From: Paramarasmius palmivorus
Lineage: Eukaryota; Basidiomycota; Agaricomycetes; Agaricales; Marasmiaceae
Direction of reading: 5' to 3'
Assembly (NCBI GenBank): GCA_037176845.1
Contig: JAYKXP010000026.1
Span: 248,001 to 312,000 of the forward strand
Length of the DNA: 64,000 nt
The notes below the pieces were generated by a model. The model did not search any database, was not told the DNA's origin, and saw only the letters and a list, made by a program, of their open reading frames with translations. Each line of letters begins with the position of its first letter. The stretch's first letter is position 1. This document shows positions 1 to 11,100 of this stretch, piece by piece. The position numbers and the translations under genes are program-made.

Positions 1-350
1 CTAACTTTAATATTCGGTACTCGAGTTGTCCGTAGACAAAATTTTTCGTTGACAAAGATCGGTGTTGTAGCGGGGGATCGCACTTACTAACCAGGTCGGA
101 GCCCCGGCTGGATCAGTCAATGTGACAGGGTCACAGCATTTTGTAATGGGGGGCTCGGAGAGATCAAATAAAACATCGCTCAGTCATCTCCCGTCTATTT
201 CATGATCAATGCTTGCTAGTCAGCAATCCTAACTCTCTCCCTTATATTTTCACCGTCCTCAACGTCCTCTGCACTCTACCGGAAACCTACTGAACCTCAG
301 CTCTCGATAGACTCTTAGAGTCACTCTAATTCCTTTTATTCTTCCCCACA
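1..350. other. Left flank and putative promoter of the DsbA-like gene
   Basis: No coding region is visible. The last 120 bases before the ATG at 351 are pyrimidine-rich on the plus strand, as is common in fungal 5' leaders. A 16-base GC-rich word at about 93-108 recurs, in the same orientation relative to the gene, upstream of the F-box gene. No clear TATA box is seen. Confidence 0.4.
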
Positions 351-1341
351 ATGTCGGCGTTCAATCGTAAAGTCAAGTTGACAGTGATCAACGACATGGT
401 ATGTGGATGCTACTTTATCAGCTAGAACTAGAAAACTGAGGGTTTACTCTTTTAGATTTGCCCAAACTGTTCTATTGGGCAGCATGAACTGATCAGCGCA
501 ATTTCCTACTGTCAGGATGTCCTTCACCTTCCCCTTACCTTTGAAATCGAATGCATGCCCTTCCGACTCATACCTACAAACATAATCAACGAATCAACTC
601 CCAAGGTTGAGAAGTCCGACTTTTTCACCGATCGTTTCGGAAAGGAAGCTTTCTCGAGCATGGAAGCTGGGATAGCAAAGTGGGCGAACGAGAAAAAAAT
701 ACCTATGTGTGTTCCTGGATCCGGTTCCCTTTTTTGAACATTACTCATGCAAATGTACCTTTCTAGCTCGTTCAAGGGTGTCATGAGTTGCTCCACCCGA
801 GCTCACCGTCTGTCCAGAAAAGCTTACCAACTCGGCGGACAAGACAAGCAGTTACCTATCCTCTGTGCGATATTCAGGGCTCATCTGGAAGAAGCCAAGG
901 ACATCAGTGATATTGATGTCCTCGCAGACCTCGCGCAGCAAACTGGTGTCATGTCGCGGGAAGAGGTTCGTGTGCCACCTTATTTTTATTGCTGTTACTA
1001 ATCAGTATCGGATTTCCACTAGGCCGTGGCTTTCCTTCAATCGAACGAGTTGGAGGATGAAGTAAACAGGATGTGCGACGAAGCCAGGTCAAAGGGTGTT
1101 ACTGGTGTTCCGATGACTGTCATAGACGGGAAGTGGGTGCTGAATGGCGGTCAATCATCGGAAGTATTCGTTCAGGTGAAGCATTACATCCTAACGCATC
1201 ATTTTCGCTGTATTGATAATGCTATACGTCTTTTTTCGACAGGTGTTCAAGAAGTTGGCTTACGCTGGCGTGCATGCTGCCCCTTCGCCCTTCGCTCCTC
1301 CCGTCCATGAGGTGGCTCATCAAGTCCATCTAGCTGCTTAA
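351..1341 (+). CDS. DsbA/FrnE-like thioredoxin-fold oxidoreductase
   Basis: Five exons (351-398, 456-706, 767-965, 1023-1175, 1243-1341) join in frame to 249 residues. The N-terminus runs beta-strand then INDMICPNCSIG, so the redox pair is C18-P-N-C21, the position of the CxxC in DsbA, FrnE and 2-hydroxychromene-2-carboxylate isomerase relatives. The C-terminal half carries GVTGVPMTVIDGKWVLNGGQ, the cis-proline loop (VP) followed by the strand and GGQ turn typical of the FrnE/DSBA subfamily. No signal peptide is visible, so a cytosolic protein is likely. FrnE-type proteins act as thiol oxidoreductases or isomerases; the substrate here is unknown. The start is the first ATG after the leader and lies in frame with exon 2. 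Family assignment is firm, function is not. Confidence 0.85.
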
Positions 1342-2122
1342 CACGCTGCCTTTCTTGTGTATACGTTTCATTTGATTAATGTTTTATGTATGATTCCCTT
1401 GTTTTTTTAGGACACACACCAATACCACGTTTCATTTTTGTTGTCGTTTCTGGATTTCAGCGGTCGTTTTGGTTATCGGGGAGGCTGGGAATGCTTCAGC
1501 GTGCAACTGTCAGCAAGAATGATGATTACAGTCAGCAAACGGGATTAGGCGCTCATCTTACCGGTGTGGCCGACGTATCCTTATGGGATCTCGTGGATTA
1601 CTTTACTTAGTTCAACTCTGTTCAATTCTTTCGTACAAAGTGGGTCCAAGCCTCCATCCAATCATGGTCAATGAATTGCGTATCAATTCATTCGTCTCTA
1701 CCGGGAAAGATGCATACCATGTACGGCAACCCGCAGGCCGAAGGTCGTGTCCAGCGCTGCAACATAATGTATTTAGGCGCAGCTCTTCGAGCGAGCTCGA
1801 GCGGCGAGCCGGAAGCCCTACCATGTTTCCGGAGAGAATGTTGAGATGACTTGTGAGAGCTCCAGCCTGGATTAAGACCTGGACAGCGGATGACTGAAGG
1901 TGGATTACCTATTTGCACTTTGCCGGTGGGACGCCGGATGGTTTACGTCGAAAGGCGATGTCATTCTGATGTCATCTCGCTGCGTTTTCCTGTCCCACCT
2001 GCACCGGAGCAATGCCCAGGACGTTCTGCCCAAGAAATTCTTTACAGCTTCTCTTCCTTTATTATACCACCACATCCTAATCATTCCCCACATATCTCAG
2101 TGTTTCTTCCAAAGTTCGACGG
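1342..2122. other. Intergenic, no gene seen
   Basis: About 780 bases between two plus-strand genes. Short open frames exist on both strands, but none shows a recognisable domain or a spliceable extension. It must hold the 3' end of the DsbA-like gene and the promoter of the Frag1-type gene; a pyrimidine-rich stretch at about 2040-2110 precedes the next ATG. Confidence 0.5.
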
Positions 2123-3182
2123 ATGGCTATCTTCTCTCATAATCGTCATCACTGGGCGTATGTGTGGGTACCTTTGTTCGGAGCATTCGTGTGGTTCGGT
2201 GCGTGTGCAAGATGTAAGATGTGTAACTGAGGTGCTGACTAGCTATTCAGGTACTTTACTGGCCATGTTAATTACATGGTTAGTCCAGGGAAGACCGCGA
2301 TATGGTGGGTTACACAACACGTGTTGGACGCATGCATTCTGACTGCTAATGATTGCTAGTCTCAATGGAAGGAACGATAGCCTACATATCCGACGTGGGA
2401 GCAGATATACTCAAACCGCTATTCATTGCGGGCAGCTCCGTGACGGCTGTATCGTTCTTCCTCTCGTTGGTGATTGAGAGGTATTTGCGCCACTCTGGAC
2501 GGTGAGTACTCGTGAGTTTGTTTGACAGGTTCTCATTGTCCCTTTTGCGTTAGACTTGTTCCTAATATGAGAACCCGTGAACGCGTATTTGCGACCCTAG
2601 CTGTTCTGGGTTCCTTCGTTGGTGGATGCGGGTTAATTCTGCTTTCGGTGTTTGATACGAAACGATATACGACACTACATCGATTGTTTTTGTTGATTTT
2701 CATGCTTGGGGTTGCTCTGAGTGCAATCTTTACGATTGTGGAGGTCCGTGTCCGTGTTCAAGGTGGTAGTGATTAGGGTTCTGACGGATTCTGTCAACTT
2801 AGTACCGATGGATCAGCAAAGACTTTAGAGGCGTTAAAGAGCTTAAAACCATCTATCGAGCGAAGGCTGTCATTGCCGGAATCCTCATCCTCCTGGCCAT
2901 TGCATTCGGGGTTGCGTTATTCAAGAGTACGGATGTTGGTGGTAAGTGTCAAGAATTGCGAGGCTAGCTTGATCTTGACGCCGTTATAGGTGTACTGGAA
3001 TGGGTCATTGCTTTCGGATTTACCTTATATCTCTTAACTTTCTACTTTGACCTACGACAATCCAAAGGAGTACACAAGGGCGAGTTGAGTGCAGAACGAC
3101 TGGCTGCAGAAGGCTATCCAAGGTCATTCACCTTCTTTGTTCCGTGAAGTTCTGTGCTGACTCTTCTTACAGACGATATTAA
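2123..3182 (+). CDS. Frag1/DRAM/Sfk1-family six-helix membrane protein
   Basis: Seven exons (2123-2198, 2251-2304, 2360-2501, 2554-2743, 2803-2941, 2990-3122, 3173-3182) give 744 coding bases, 247 residues. The translation has six hydrophobic segments, including VLGSFVGGCGLILLSVFDT and LIFMLGVALSAIFTIVE, separated by short loops, with the pattern of the Frag1/DRAM/Sfk1 family. Members include yeast Sfk1 (plasma-membrane phosphoinositide and lipid asymmetry), PGAP2-like GPI-anchor remodelling proteins and DRAM autophagy modulators; which role applies here cannot be told from sequence. The last coding exon is only 10 nt (final residues Arg-Arg-Tyr then TAA, with the first Arg codon split by the intron). 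The start ATG is the first in frame and puts a helix directly after a basic Asn-Arg-His-His stretch. Confidence 0.8.
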
Positions 3183-3313
3183 TGACATTGACGATTTGGA
3201 CGTTATTGGACTACTTATATATATACCACGCGTGTATTAGATTTACACATTTTAGATTTATATCAATGTCACTTATGCGATGTAGCAGCTATTAGTATTA
3301 CTACCCTCGATGC

Positions 3314-5366
3314 TCATATACCTCCAGGCATACGCGGAGGCGTTGGTATATCATCGCCGTCTAGATTAAGTTCTCGGTCGAGTTGCCTTGCGAGCTCTAA
3401 ATCCCTCTCTTCCTGTTCCTTTCTTCGAGCCTCAGCCTCCGCTTCTAACCGTCTAGCTATCGTCTCGGTATCTTCCTCAGGTGTCTTTGGTGGCGGCGGT
3501 GGCGGTGGATTGCGTTCTTGCTCAGCCTGTAGATCTCGATCTAGCTGACGCGCAAGTTCAGCATCTCGCTCTTCCTGCTCTCTCCGACGCGCAGCGCGTT
3601 CCTCAGCCTCTCGGAGAACTCTGAGCCGTTCTTCGTTGAGAGGTGTAGGTTGGCGTGCGGCAGGTGGTTGGGCTGGAACGGGGAGAGAAGGCACGGGTTT
3701 GTCGGCTGGTGGCGGTGGTGGAGTGGTACGTGCTGGTGGAGGTGGTGAATGTGAGGGAGGTGAACGGCTGGACGAGCGTGAGCGGTACTCGTGTGGATGA
3801 GGTGGCGGTGGAGGCGGTGAAGACTTTTTGGCTGGTTGAGGTGGTTGGACGCCTGGTGGAAGAGGTAAGGGACTTTGGTACCGTGCGATGAGGTATGGAT
3901 CAGGTAAGGATTCTTCTGATTGTGTCTGAGTGGGGAAATCGGAGTGGTATGATGATGTGTGATGGGGATGGGGATGGGGGTGTGGATATGATTGAGACTG
4001 TGACTGAGGAAGCGAATGCGAATGAGGAAGGTGCGGTGGCGGCATTGGGCTGTGCTGCCTTGGTGGTTCATAAAAGCCACCTGGAGGCATAGAGTCGTAC
4101 GGTGATTGTACTGGTGGCGATGTTATTGGTGGCGGCGATAAGGGAGCATTGGACACGTCAGGTACAGGGAATGAGAAAGAAACAGGGGGAACGGAAGGGT
4201 GTGACGGCGGATGCTGGGGTGTGTGAGGCGCATGAGGAGCGTTCCAGTGTTCTACAGGAATAGCAGATGGTGGTCTATAGGTGTTATGGGCACTCGGTGC
4301 AGGTGAGTGGCTATGAACAGAAGGCTGGGGGTAGGTAGGAATGCTGGAAACAGAATTTTGTGGGTAGATTGAAGATGCAGGGCGAGAATAGCCTGGATCA
4401 GGTACAGAAGGTGTAATTGACGGTGCGACGGACGAGTGGCGGCTAAATGTAGATTCTGGGGCGGCCTTGGGGTTTGCTGGTCTGAGAATGGTCGGTACCC
4501 TTTGTGGTGAAGTTGAGGGCGGTGACGGTGAAAGGTGAGACTGCGGCTGAGATGATGAACGTTTATGACCGTGATTGAGACCAGGTTTTAGGAGGTCTGG
4601 TACCGCCGGAGGAGGAGCCTCATTCTGAGGAGGTAGACCGCTGTATCGGCCTTTGGGCGAACTCTTGGGAGGAGTTGGAGGTCCCATGGGAGCACCAACG
4701 GGAGCGTGATTCGGAAGATTTGAGTAGCTTTGTGGAGGGGTATGTCCTTGAGGAGGTCTCCATAACCTGTCTGCTGGCGCCAACTTGGACGGTCTCCGGG
4801 TGAGATTAACTGCAGGGTTGAGACTGACTGGAGCGTCTGCTGGTCTCTCAGGCGCAGGGCCATTACTGTAGTATGTCATTTCGAGGTAGATATCCCCTCT
4901 GGCAACACCGTTTACTTGAAGGGGCACCCATTCTGGAAGATGTATAGTTCAGAACTTTGTTGGATAGTCAGAGGTTCAAAGAAAGGCATACCATCAAATT
5001 CACCCGACTTTAACGTGTCTGATATATCGACTTTTCCTTCGCCCAACAAATCATCGTCTTTATGCTCCTTGGACCAACATGCAGCTTCTAATGTTCGGAA
5101 TTTCGTGGAGTCATTTTTCATGACCGGGAACCTGAGCTCATCGTCCCAAACGGGATGCTGACCGCCCTTGAGATCGACCTTTGTGCTCTTTTTGACGCCT
5201 GAAAAGAAGGTTTCAGGAATCAGAATGACGATAACTGCGATCAGAGATGATCCTCACCGTTCAAAGAAATTGTAGCATAAACATCTTGCTTGTAAAAGTG
5301 TTTATCGTTGAGATTGCGGGCTTTGAGGATGACGACGATTAGTGTTCCGATTTCTTCGTCAGACAT
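3314..5366 (-). CDS. C2-domain protein with long proline-rich region (Inn1/Fic1-like architecture)
   Basis: Three exons (5258-5366, 4992-5198, 3314-4932; introns of 59 nt each) encode 644 residues. Residues about 1-125 form a C2 domain: MSDEEIGTLIVVILKARNLN, then KQDVYATISLNG, HPVWDDELRF and GDIYLEMTYYSN. The second splice (GAT G to AA TGG) restores DEWVPLQVNG, as expected for the last C2 strands. The following 370 residues are rich in Pro, Ser and His with many PxxP stretches and a His-Pro run. The C-terminus has two near-identical charged repeats built on ELARQLDR(D/E)L, likely helical or UIM/CUE-like, separated by PPPPPPP. An N-terminal C2 plus PxxP tail is the layout of the cytokinesis proteins Inn1/Fic1, which bind SH3 proteins at the division site; orthology is not proven. 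Confidence 0.85.
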
Positions 5367-6721
5367 TGCGATAGTGAGAGGGAAAGGGAGGACAAGGACA
5401 GGCTGGGATATGCGAGAATAATTTAAGTCCCTTTGCTGGCAGAAGGTGATGCTGGCTGTGACCTGCGATCAACTGTGCCGCTTGGGTTTACCGTTTATCG
5501 GTGTGTGGCAGTGTATACATCTAATCACCGACACAGCTCTCTCCCTCCTCCATCACCTTCGCGACCGCATTTTGGGTTGCTGCGGTCATTCAGCTAGTGG
5601 GTTTCAAGTTGCGGGTTTCACTGATCAAGAATATGCGGGAGCGTAGGTTTTGAAGCGTCTGTCAGAAAAAATCGTCACTGGTGAGTTGTGTCTGTACGAA
5701 AGACCATGGATATTATCTGATAGTTCGTTTCTTTATCGGACTTCAGTGTCAATAACTGTTAGAGCTAGAAATTTCATCTTGTGTTTCCCTTGTGCGCTCT
5801 GGCTTGAAAAGCTTGACAGCTCAATTCGACCTCAGTACAGCTTGGAAGCAATGCTGTTCTGGATCCCGGTATTCGCTATGATAGTTCGGTGCGAGCTTGA
5901 CATCTGGCTCCCAGGCTTGAAGTTCACAGCACTACGGTTACAACCGAGTCGAACGAAACCGAGAGATTCTTAACTTTATTGCTGGTGGTAGGCGTCGCAA
6001 CGTCACGCGTGTTCGTCTAACATCGGCTTTTGAAGGAGCAGTATCTAGTAGAGTGTATCGGTCTTTGATTAGGGTCGGTGGATAAGCTTGGTTGCATCAA
6101 GCTTCGAGGTTTGTAAGGTCGTCTGGCGTACAGTTTTCGCATGTACATAACTATCGCGTTTACCGTCCTATATGGGTAGAATCTATTCTCTTGCGCCATG
6201 AAGGGTCCAAATTACTCTCATAATAAACGCGAATTCGGAAAGTATTCTCCTTTGAGGGACTTGTATTTCTTTAAAGACTACATACACATCCGTTGCGTCT
6301 GCGTCGCGTCACCTTTCTCAACTCGGAAAAATTCATTGCAAATTAGGTTTAGCGCCAGATTTCGCGTAAGGTGTGGCGGTAAGGCCATCATTTCGACCCT
6401 GAATAAGCTTGAGCATCAACTTTCATCTGCAAAGCTTGTACGATTTTTTTCTGGCGTTGCAAGCAGCAGTGGTATGCTTTGGGACGCGTGATGGTCCGTG
6501 CGCAACACGTTGGGCGACGATCGGGAGGCGTCAGCGTCATCAGCGATATGCTATAACCATATTTGGACGAGAGGGAAGCTCAGCACGGACCACCCTCGAG
6601 AAGTATAAATACTGGACCCCATCCTTGCTCTCTTTCCCCATCCTTTCCCCAGGACTTCTCTCATCTCTACCTCCACTCTCTACAGATATCTTTATATCTC
6701 CCACATTCTTTTATTATCGAC
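5367..6721. other. Intergenic, 1.35 kb, no gene seen
   Basis: This holds the promoter of the minus-strand C2 gene on the left and of the secreted repeat protein on the right. The open frames found here (up to about 137 codons) lack compositional bias, domains or splice partners. A TATA box near 6604 is listed separately. Confidence 0.5.
6604..6611 (+). promoter_or_regulatory. TATA box of the secreted repeat-protein gene
   Basis: TATAAATA lies 118 bases before the ATG at 6722 and is followed by a long C/T-rich leader from about 6618 to 6715, the arrangement of a strongly expressed basidiomycete gene. Confidence 0.6.
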
Positions 6722-7871
6722 ATGCCTTCCATCGCCAAATCGTTCTCTATCGTCCTCCTCGTCGGCTTTTCTGCCGTTCTCGCTGCCCCAACCGTCACCA
6801 AGCTCGATGTACGCGTCTTTGACTACTCTTTTGACGTCGTTGTACACGATGGCTAACTATATGCGCGTGTTTCTTTTCTAGGACCCATGCGTCAATAACG
6901 GCAACACCATTCGCGGTATGGCTGACAGCATCACCACATACAACGTCGCTCTCGGCGGCTGGTCGAAGGATGCAGTCGATGCTTGCAAGAAGACGGAGAC
7001 CAAGGAGGACGTGGTTCGTGTCTTTTGTTCATCGTCTCGCTTTTTTGGTTACTGATGTCTATGTCGTCGACAGAGCAAGGCGTTTGCACTCTGCCCAACC
7101 CTCAAGACGCTCAGCACCTGCGCGGCTCCCGAAGAGCTTGTGAAGAACTGCTACACGAAACCAGTCTTTTCATCTGTTCCCATCGACAAGCCTTCCAACA
7201 AGCCCACCAACGGCAAGCCATCGCTGCCTGACGACTCTATCATTGCTGGTGTTCCCAAGACTCCTGTCGTTGTCCCTTCGGGTGACAAGGGCAAGGATAA
7301 TGGTGTCAAAGCTGGCGCCGATGTCTCCTTACCCGGTGGTAAACCGTGCGGAAAGGGCGACGACTGCACTGGTGTCCAGCTTCCCAGCAAGCCTGACGCT
7401 GGTAAGCCCGACGCTGGCAAGCCTGGCAAGGACAACGGTCCTGGTATTCAGCTTCCTGGTGGTGGAAAGGACTCTGGCAAGCCCACCAACGGTGGTAAGC
7501 CCGATCCCGTCAAGATCGACGGCGGCGCCAGCGTGCAGCTTCCCGGCAAGTCCGACCCTGTCAAGAGTGGTGCCGATGTCCAGCTTCCTGGTGGCGGCAA
7601 GGACTCTGGCAAGCCTGGCAAGGACAACGGTCCCGGCATTCAGCTTCCTGGTGGTGGAAAGGATTCTGGCAAGGATAACGGTCCCGGCGTTCAGCTTCCT
7701 GGTGGTGGAAAGGACTCTGGCAAGGACAATGGTCCTGGTGTTCAGCTTCCTGGCGGTGGTAAGGATTCCGGAAAGCCTGTGTCGGGTGGCGATTGCCCTT
7801 GTGCTGTGAAGGATGTTTTGGTGGCTTCTGGCAAGGGTTTGGGTACTAGCTCCGGTGCCAAAGTCTTATAG
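6722..7871 (+). CDS. Secreted protein with N-terminal Cys domain and Gly/Lys/Asp-rich tandem repeats
   Basis: Three exons (6722-6808, 6882-7013, 7074-7871) give 338 residues. Residues 1-22 are a signal peptide (MPSIAKSFSIVLLVGFSAVL, cleavage near AAP). A compact region of about 85 residues follows, with five cysteines (DPC, DAC, LC, TC, NC) and mixed helical composition. From about residue 110 the protein is low-complexity. A unit of about 17-19 residues, [GKDNGPG][IV]QLPGGGKDSGK, recurs about five times with partial copies, then a CPC motif and a short tail. No Lys-Arg pairs separate the repeats, so Kex2 processing is not indicated. No GPI signal or transmembrane helix is seen at the C-terminus. 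A cell-wall or extracellular matrix role is the natural guess; the family is not recognised. Confidence 0.85.
7400..7780 (+). repeat. Coding tandem repeats, units of about 51-57 bp
   Basis: DNA encoding the QLPGGGKDSGK units is repeated imperfectly within the last exon of the secreted protein. The three units from about 7615 to 7775 are nearly identical at DNA level, which suggests recent unit duplication and length polymorphism. Confidence 0.75.
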
Positions 7872-8153
7872 GTTACAGTTTGTAGCGATGAAGTGCAGTG
7901 TAAATTATGTATTCTATTGTACAACAATGGAGAGAAAAAGAGAGAAGTTGAACTCAATTTTTTTGCGTGACCTCTTCAATTCGCTCCGGCTTTAAACATC
8001 CTTTATCTTTTCCATCTGAAATTACTTTTTGGAATCGATCTCAATCATTGTTAAACGCAGTATTTTTCTTGTCTTTGCTTCACATGTAGAACAAGACGTT
8101 GATGTCATTTCATGTTCAATGGTAAATTACAGTGTCGTATCAATACTGTGTCT

Positions 8154-11100
8154 TCATGCCTCCACTCGAATGCGGCGGAATAACATGCTGTTTGAACGGA
8201 GTTTTGATTCTGGATCTTCCTCTGGCGCAAGTCCCTCGTCATCATAGTCTTCTGCCCTGGTAGTGGTGCGTTGCACCTTGTCCAGATCGCCGCTCACCGA
8301 TTTTTGCACATCGACAAGATGGACCAAGCTACGATCCCCAGGCCGCGCCATGACCGCGTCCAGCAGATAAGTGAAGGTTCCCCTACGATTTTCACGATCA
8401 TACGAAGTGGATCTTTCGTGGTCCTCATCCGGCACTGCCCAACGCTCTCGCCTCTCCCGCTCCTCTTTTTCCTTTCTTTTCTTCTTCGCCTCTTCCCTCT
8501 TCTTCTTGGCTGCATCCTCCACCCTGGCGTTCGCGAGCTGAGTCTCCAAATACCTCGCAAACGCTGACAGTTCTTCATTAAGCTTTGACCCCTGCGTCAA
8601 TTTGCCATCCTCCTGTAACGCCCCGATCATCTTCCTCAAATCTGATGTCGCCTTCTCCAGCTTCTCGACATCAAGCCTCCTTGGTATCTGATCCCAGTAT
8701 CTATAAGCGTTGCTTCTCTCCAACTCTGGACAATCCTCTGAGTGCTCTTTCACGCGTTCCAATAGCTCCTGCAGTGTCGCGATCTCCAGCGGTGTATCCC
8801 CAACGCCATTTTCCGCGTGTAATGCTTCTGTTGGTGAAGCATCCAGGAGGACCTTGGTGACTTCTGCGTATCCGTTCAGGACGGCGAGGTGAAGAGGTGT
8901 CGAACCGATAACGTTTCGAATAAGAAGGCCCGACTTTGTAAAGTTGACGATGAGCTCCACGATGTCATTACGCCCACTTTTGACGGCGAGGTGAAGTGGC
9001 TATGGGATGGATCAGTTGGACACGTTTAGGGTTAGAAAAGCGAAGAATTTACTGTTTCGAGGTGGCGTTTGGATTGTTGGAGTAGTAAACTCTCGCTGAC
9101 CTCTCGAGGAAGCTTCTTGAGGAAGTGTTCAAAGAGCTTTGCGTTTCCAGAGGCAAGGATGTGGTAGATATTCCACCTGGGTATAGGTTAGCATGGTGCG
9201 TAAGAAAGATTCAAGGCGCTTACCCTCGAACTGAATCATTCTCCACCGCAGACTGTCCATTTGCAAGGAGGTAGTCAACCATTTGCTTCGAGCAGCCGGT
9301 GTCGACAGCAACCATGAGTATATTGTATCCAGTGAACTTGATGCTACGATAGTAACCGAAGGTCAGTACTTAACGGACATTCGAGGTCTGGGGAACTCAC
9401 GTCTCCTTCAACGCCGACGACATCAACCGGGGGTGCTTGGCAAACAAGTGCTTGACAGTCGACAGCCTACCGCCCAACACAGCCGCCGTGAGAGGTGATT
9501 CACCCAAAACATTGATATCCCATCCCAGCCATTTCGGCAACACGGTCTCCAGGTTCGCAGTACGTCGCAACGCAATAGCGTGCTCGTTGTTGTTGCACAT
9601 CGCATAGTACTTGTATGCCTCGTATGGACCATTACCACTCAGATAGTCCAGGATGCTCTCGGCTGACTTCTCAGCGGCCTTCCAGACAAGTGGTATACCG
9701 TCGTCTTCGTCGTCATTTGCGTTTGGATCGTTCTGCTTGGCTAGATCCTTCCTCTTCTTTCCATGCACGTTCAACCCCAAATACACCCGATTCTTATCGT
9801 TGGTTGCATACGTGATGTCTTCTTCATCCTCGGCGCCTTCCTTGCCAGGAACCCGCACCTTGATACCATACCCCGTCTTGCGAATGAATTCATCGAACAT
9901 CTTTGGTTCACGACGGCTGAGGATAATCTCCCACATGCTGTCCAATTCACTTCGCTTCAGCTCTATTGGTGGTTCCGAGAGCTTGTACAACCCGAAAATA
10001 TTCGAGAAGGCATCGGTATCGTCATCACCGATTGCTGCTTCAAGTAAGTTGTTGGCGCTACGTGACAAGACATTCTCATGCCAATAAGCTTTCAAGTCGT
10101 GTAACATCCTCGAGGGCGCAACCTGGCAGGACACTTTAGAAGGGCGATTGGCGACGTCGACAAAGTTGATGGGCGCTTTGTTGACGGTGTCGCTGGAGTC
10201 ATCGGAGTTAACGGACCCATCGTCAGAGTCTTCGTCTTCGTGGAAACCCTCTATGGTGAAATAGTCAGACTCTGGCTTGCTTTGAGCCTGTATAGAACAT
10301 ACCAAGATTGATGGTGAACTTGTGGTCGTTCTCTTTAGGCTCATACTGAGCAGCAGAGATCGTAAAGACCAGTCGAGCAGTGTTCCAGTGACGATGGTGT
10401 ATGGCCATAGCCAGTGGCGTAATTCCTTCACAAGGTACGGTAAGGACGACATCAGAAATGGCTAACAAATGAACTTACCAGTATCACTCCATTCGTTCGT
10501 AGGATGAGCGAGCTGAACGGTAATCTGGAGTGGTGTTTGGTTTGTCTGGGTTTCTTCGGCAGGCAAGCACAATCTTTGTACAGTGGCATTATCTCCCTTC
10601 ATGCAGGCCTCAAATAGTTCATCGTAGGCCTCGGATAGATGTGAGGGTGCCAAGTTCCCAGTACCATACTGTGCCTCGGTGATGTATCTATATCGCGTAG
10701 GCTGTTTCTCGGATTCCTCCTCCTTGGCGCTCTCGTCATTACCTACCGGCTCGCTCTTCTCATTGTCGAAATCGTCTCTATTCTTGTCCAACTTCTCTAA
10801 TGGGAACAACTCCGCGTAGGTCTTAGCTTCCCGAGAGACCAAAAGCCGCTCGATGTCGGAAAAGTAGGCCTTCAACTGGTTCCACTTCAAGCGTCGTTCC
10901 TCGCGCTCCTCTTTACGCTCTTCGATCTCCTGGTCAGTGTAAATACGTGGGCTGTAGGTATTCTCCAAGTACTTGGCGTAGTACCCTTTCAAGCCTGGTT
11001 GCGCTTTTACCTCCTGGAGGGGCTGAATGTCGTCCGTTTCCTTGTCAATCTTTTTCAGTTCCCGGTTGATGTGCCTCATTCCGTACCGCGCCCAGTCAAG

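Noticed and set aside
7243..7809. A 188-codon plus-strand frame over the secreted repeat protein
   Set aside because: Shadow frame produced by the regular repeats; it lacks a signal peptide or splice logic, while the other frame has both.
10288..10346. A 59-nt intron in the ankyrin gene using donor GTATGAG, and a 15-nt intron just inside it
   Set aside because: Neither keeps the downstream frame. The 52-nt intron 10251-10302, with a CTGAC branch site and CACCATAG acceptor, restores it.
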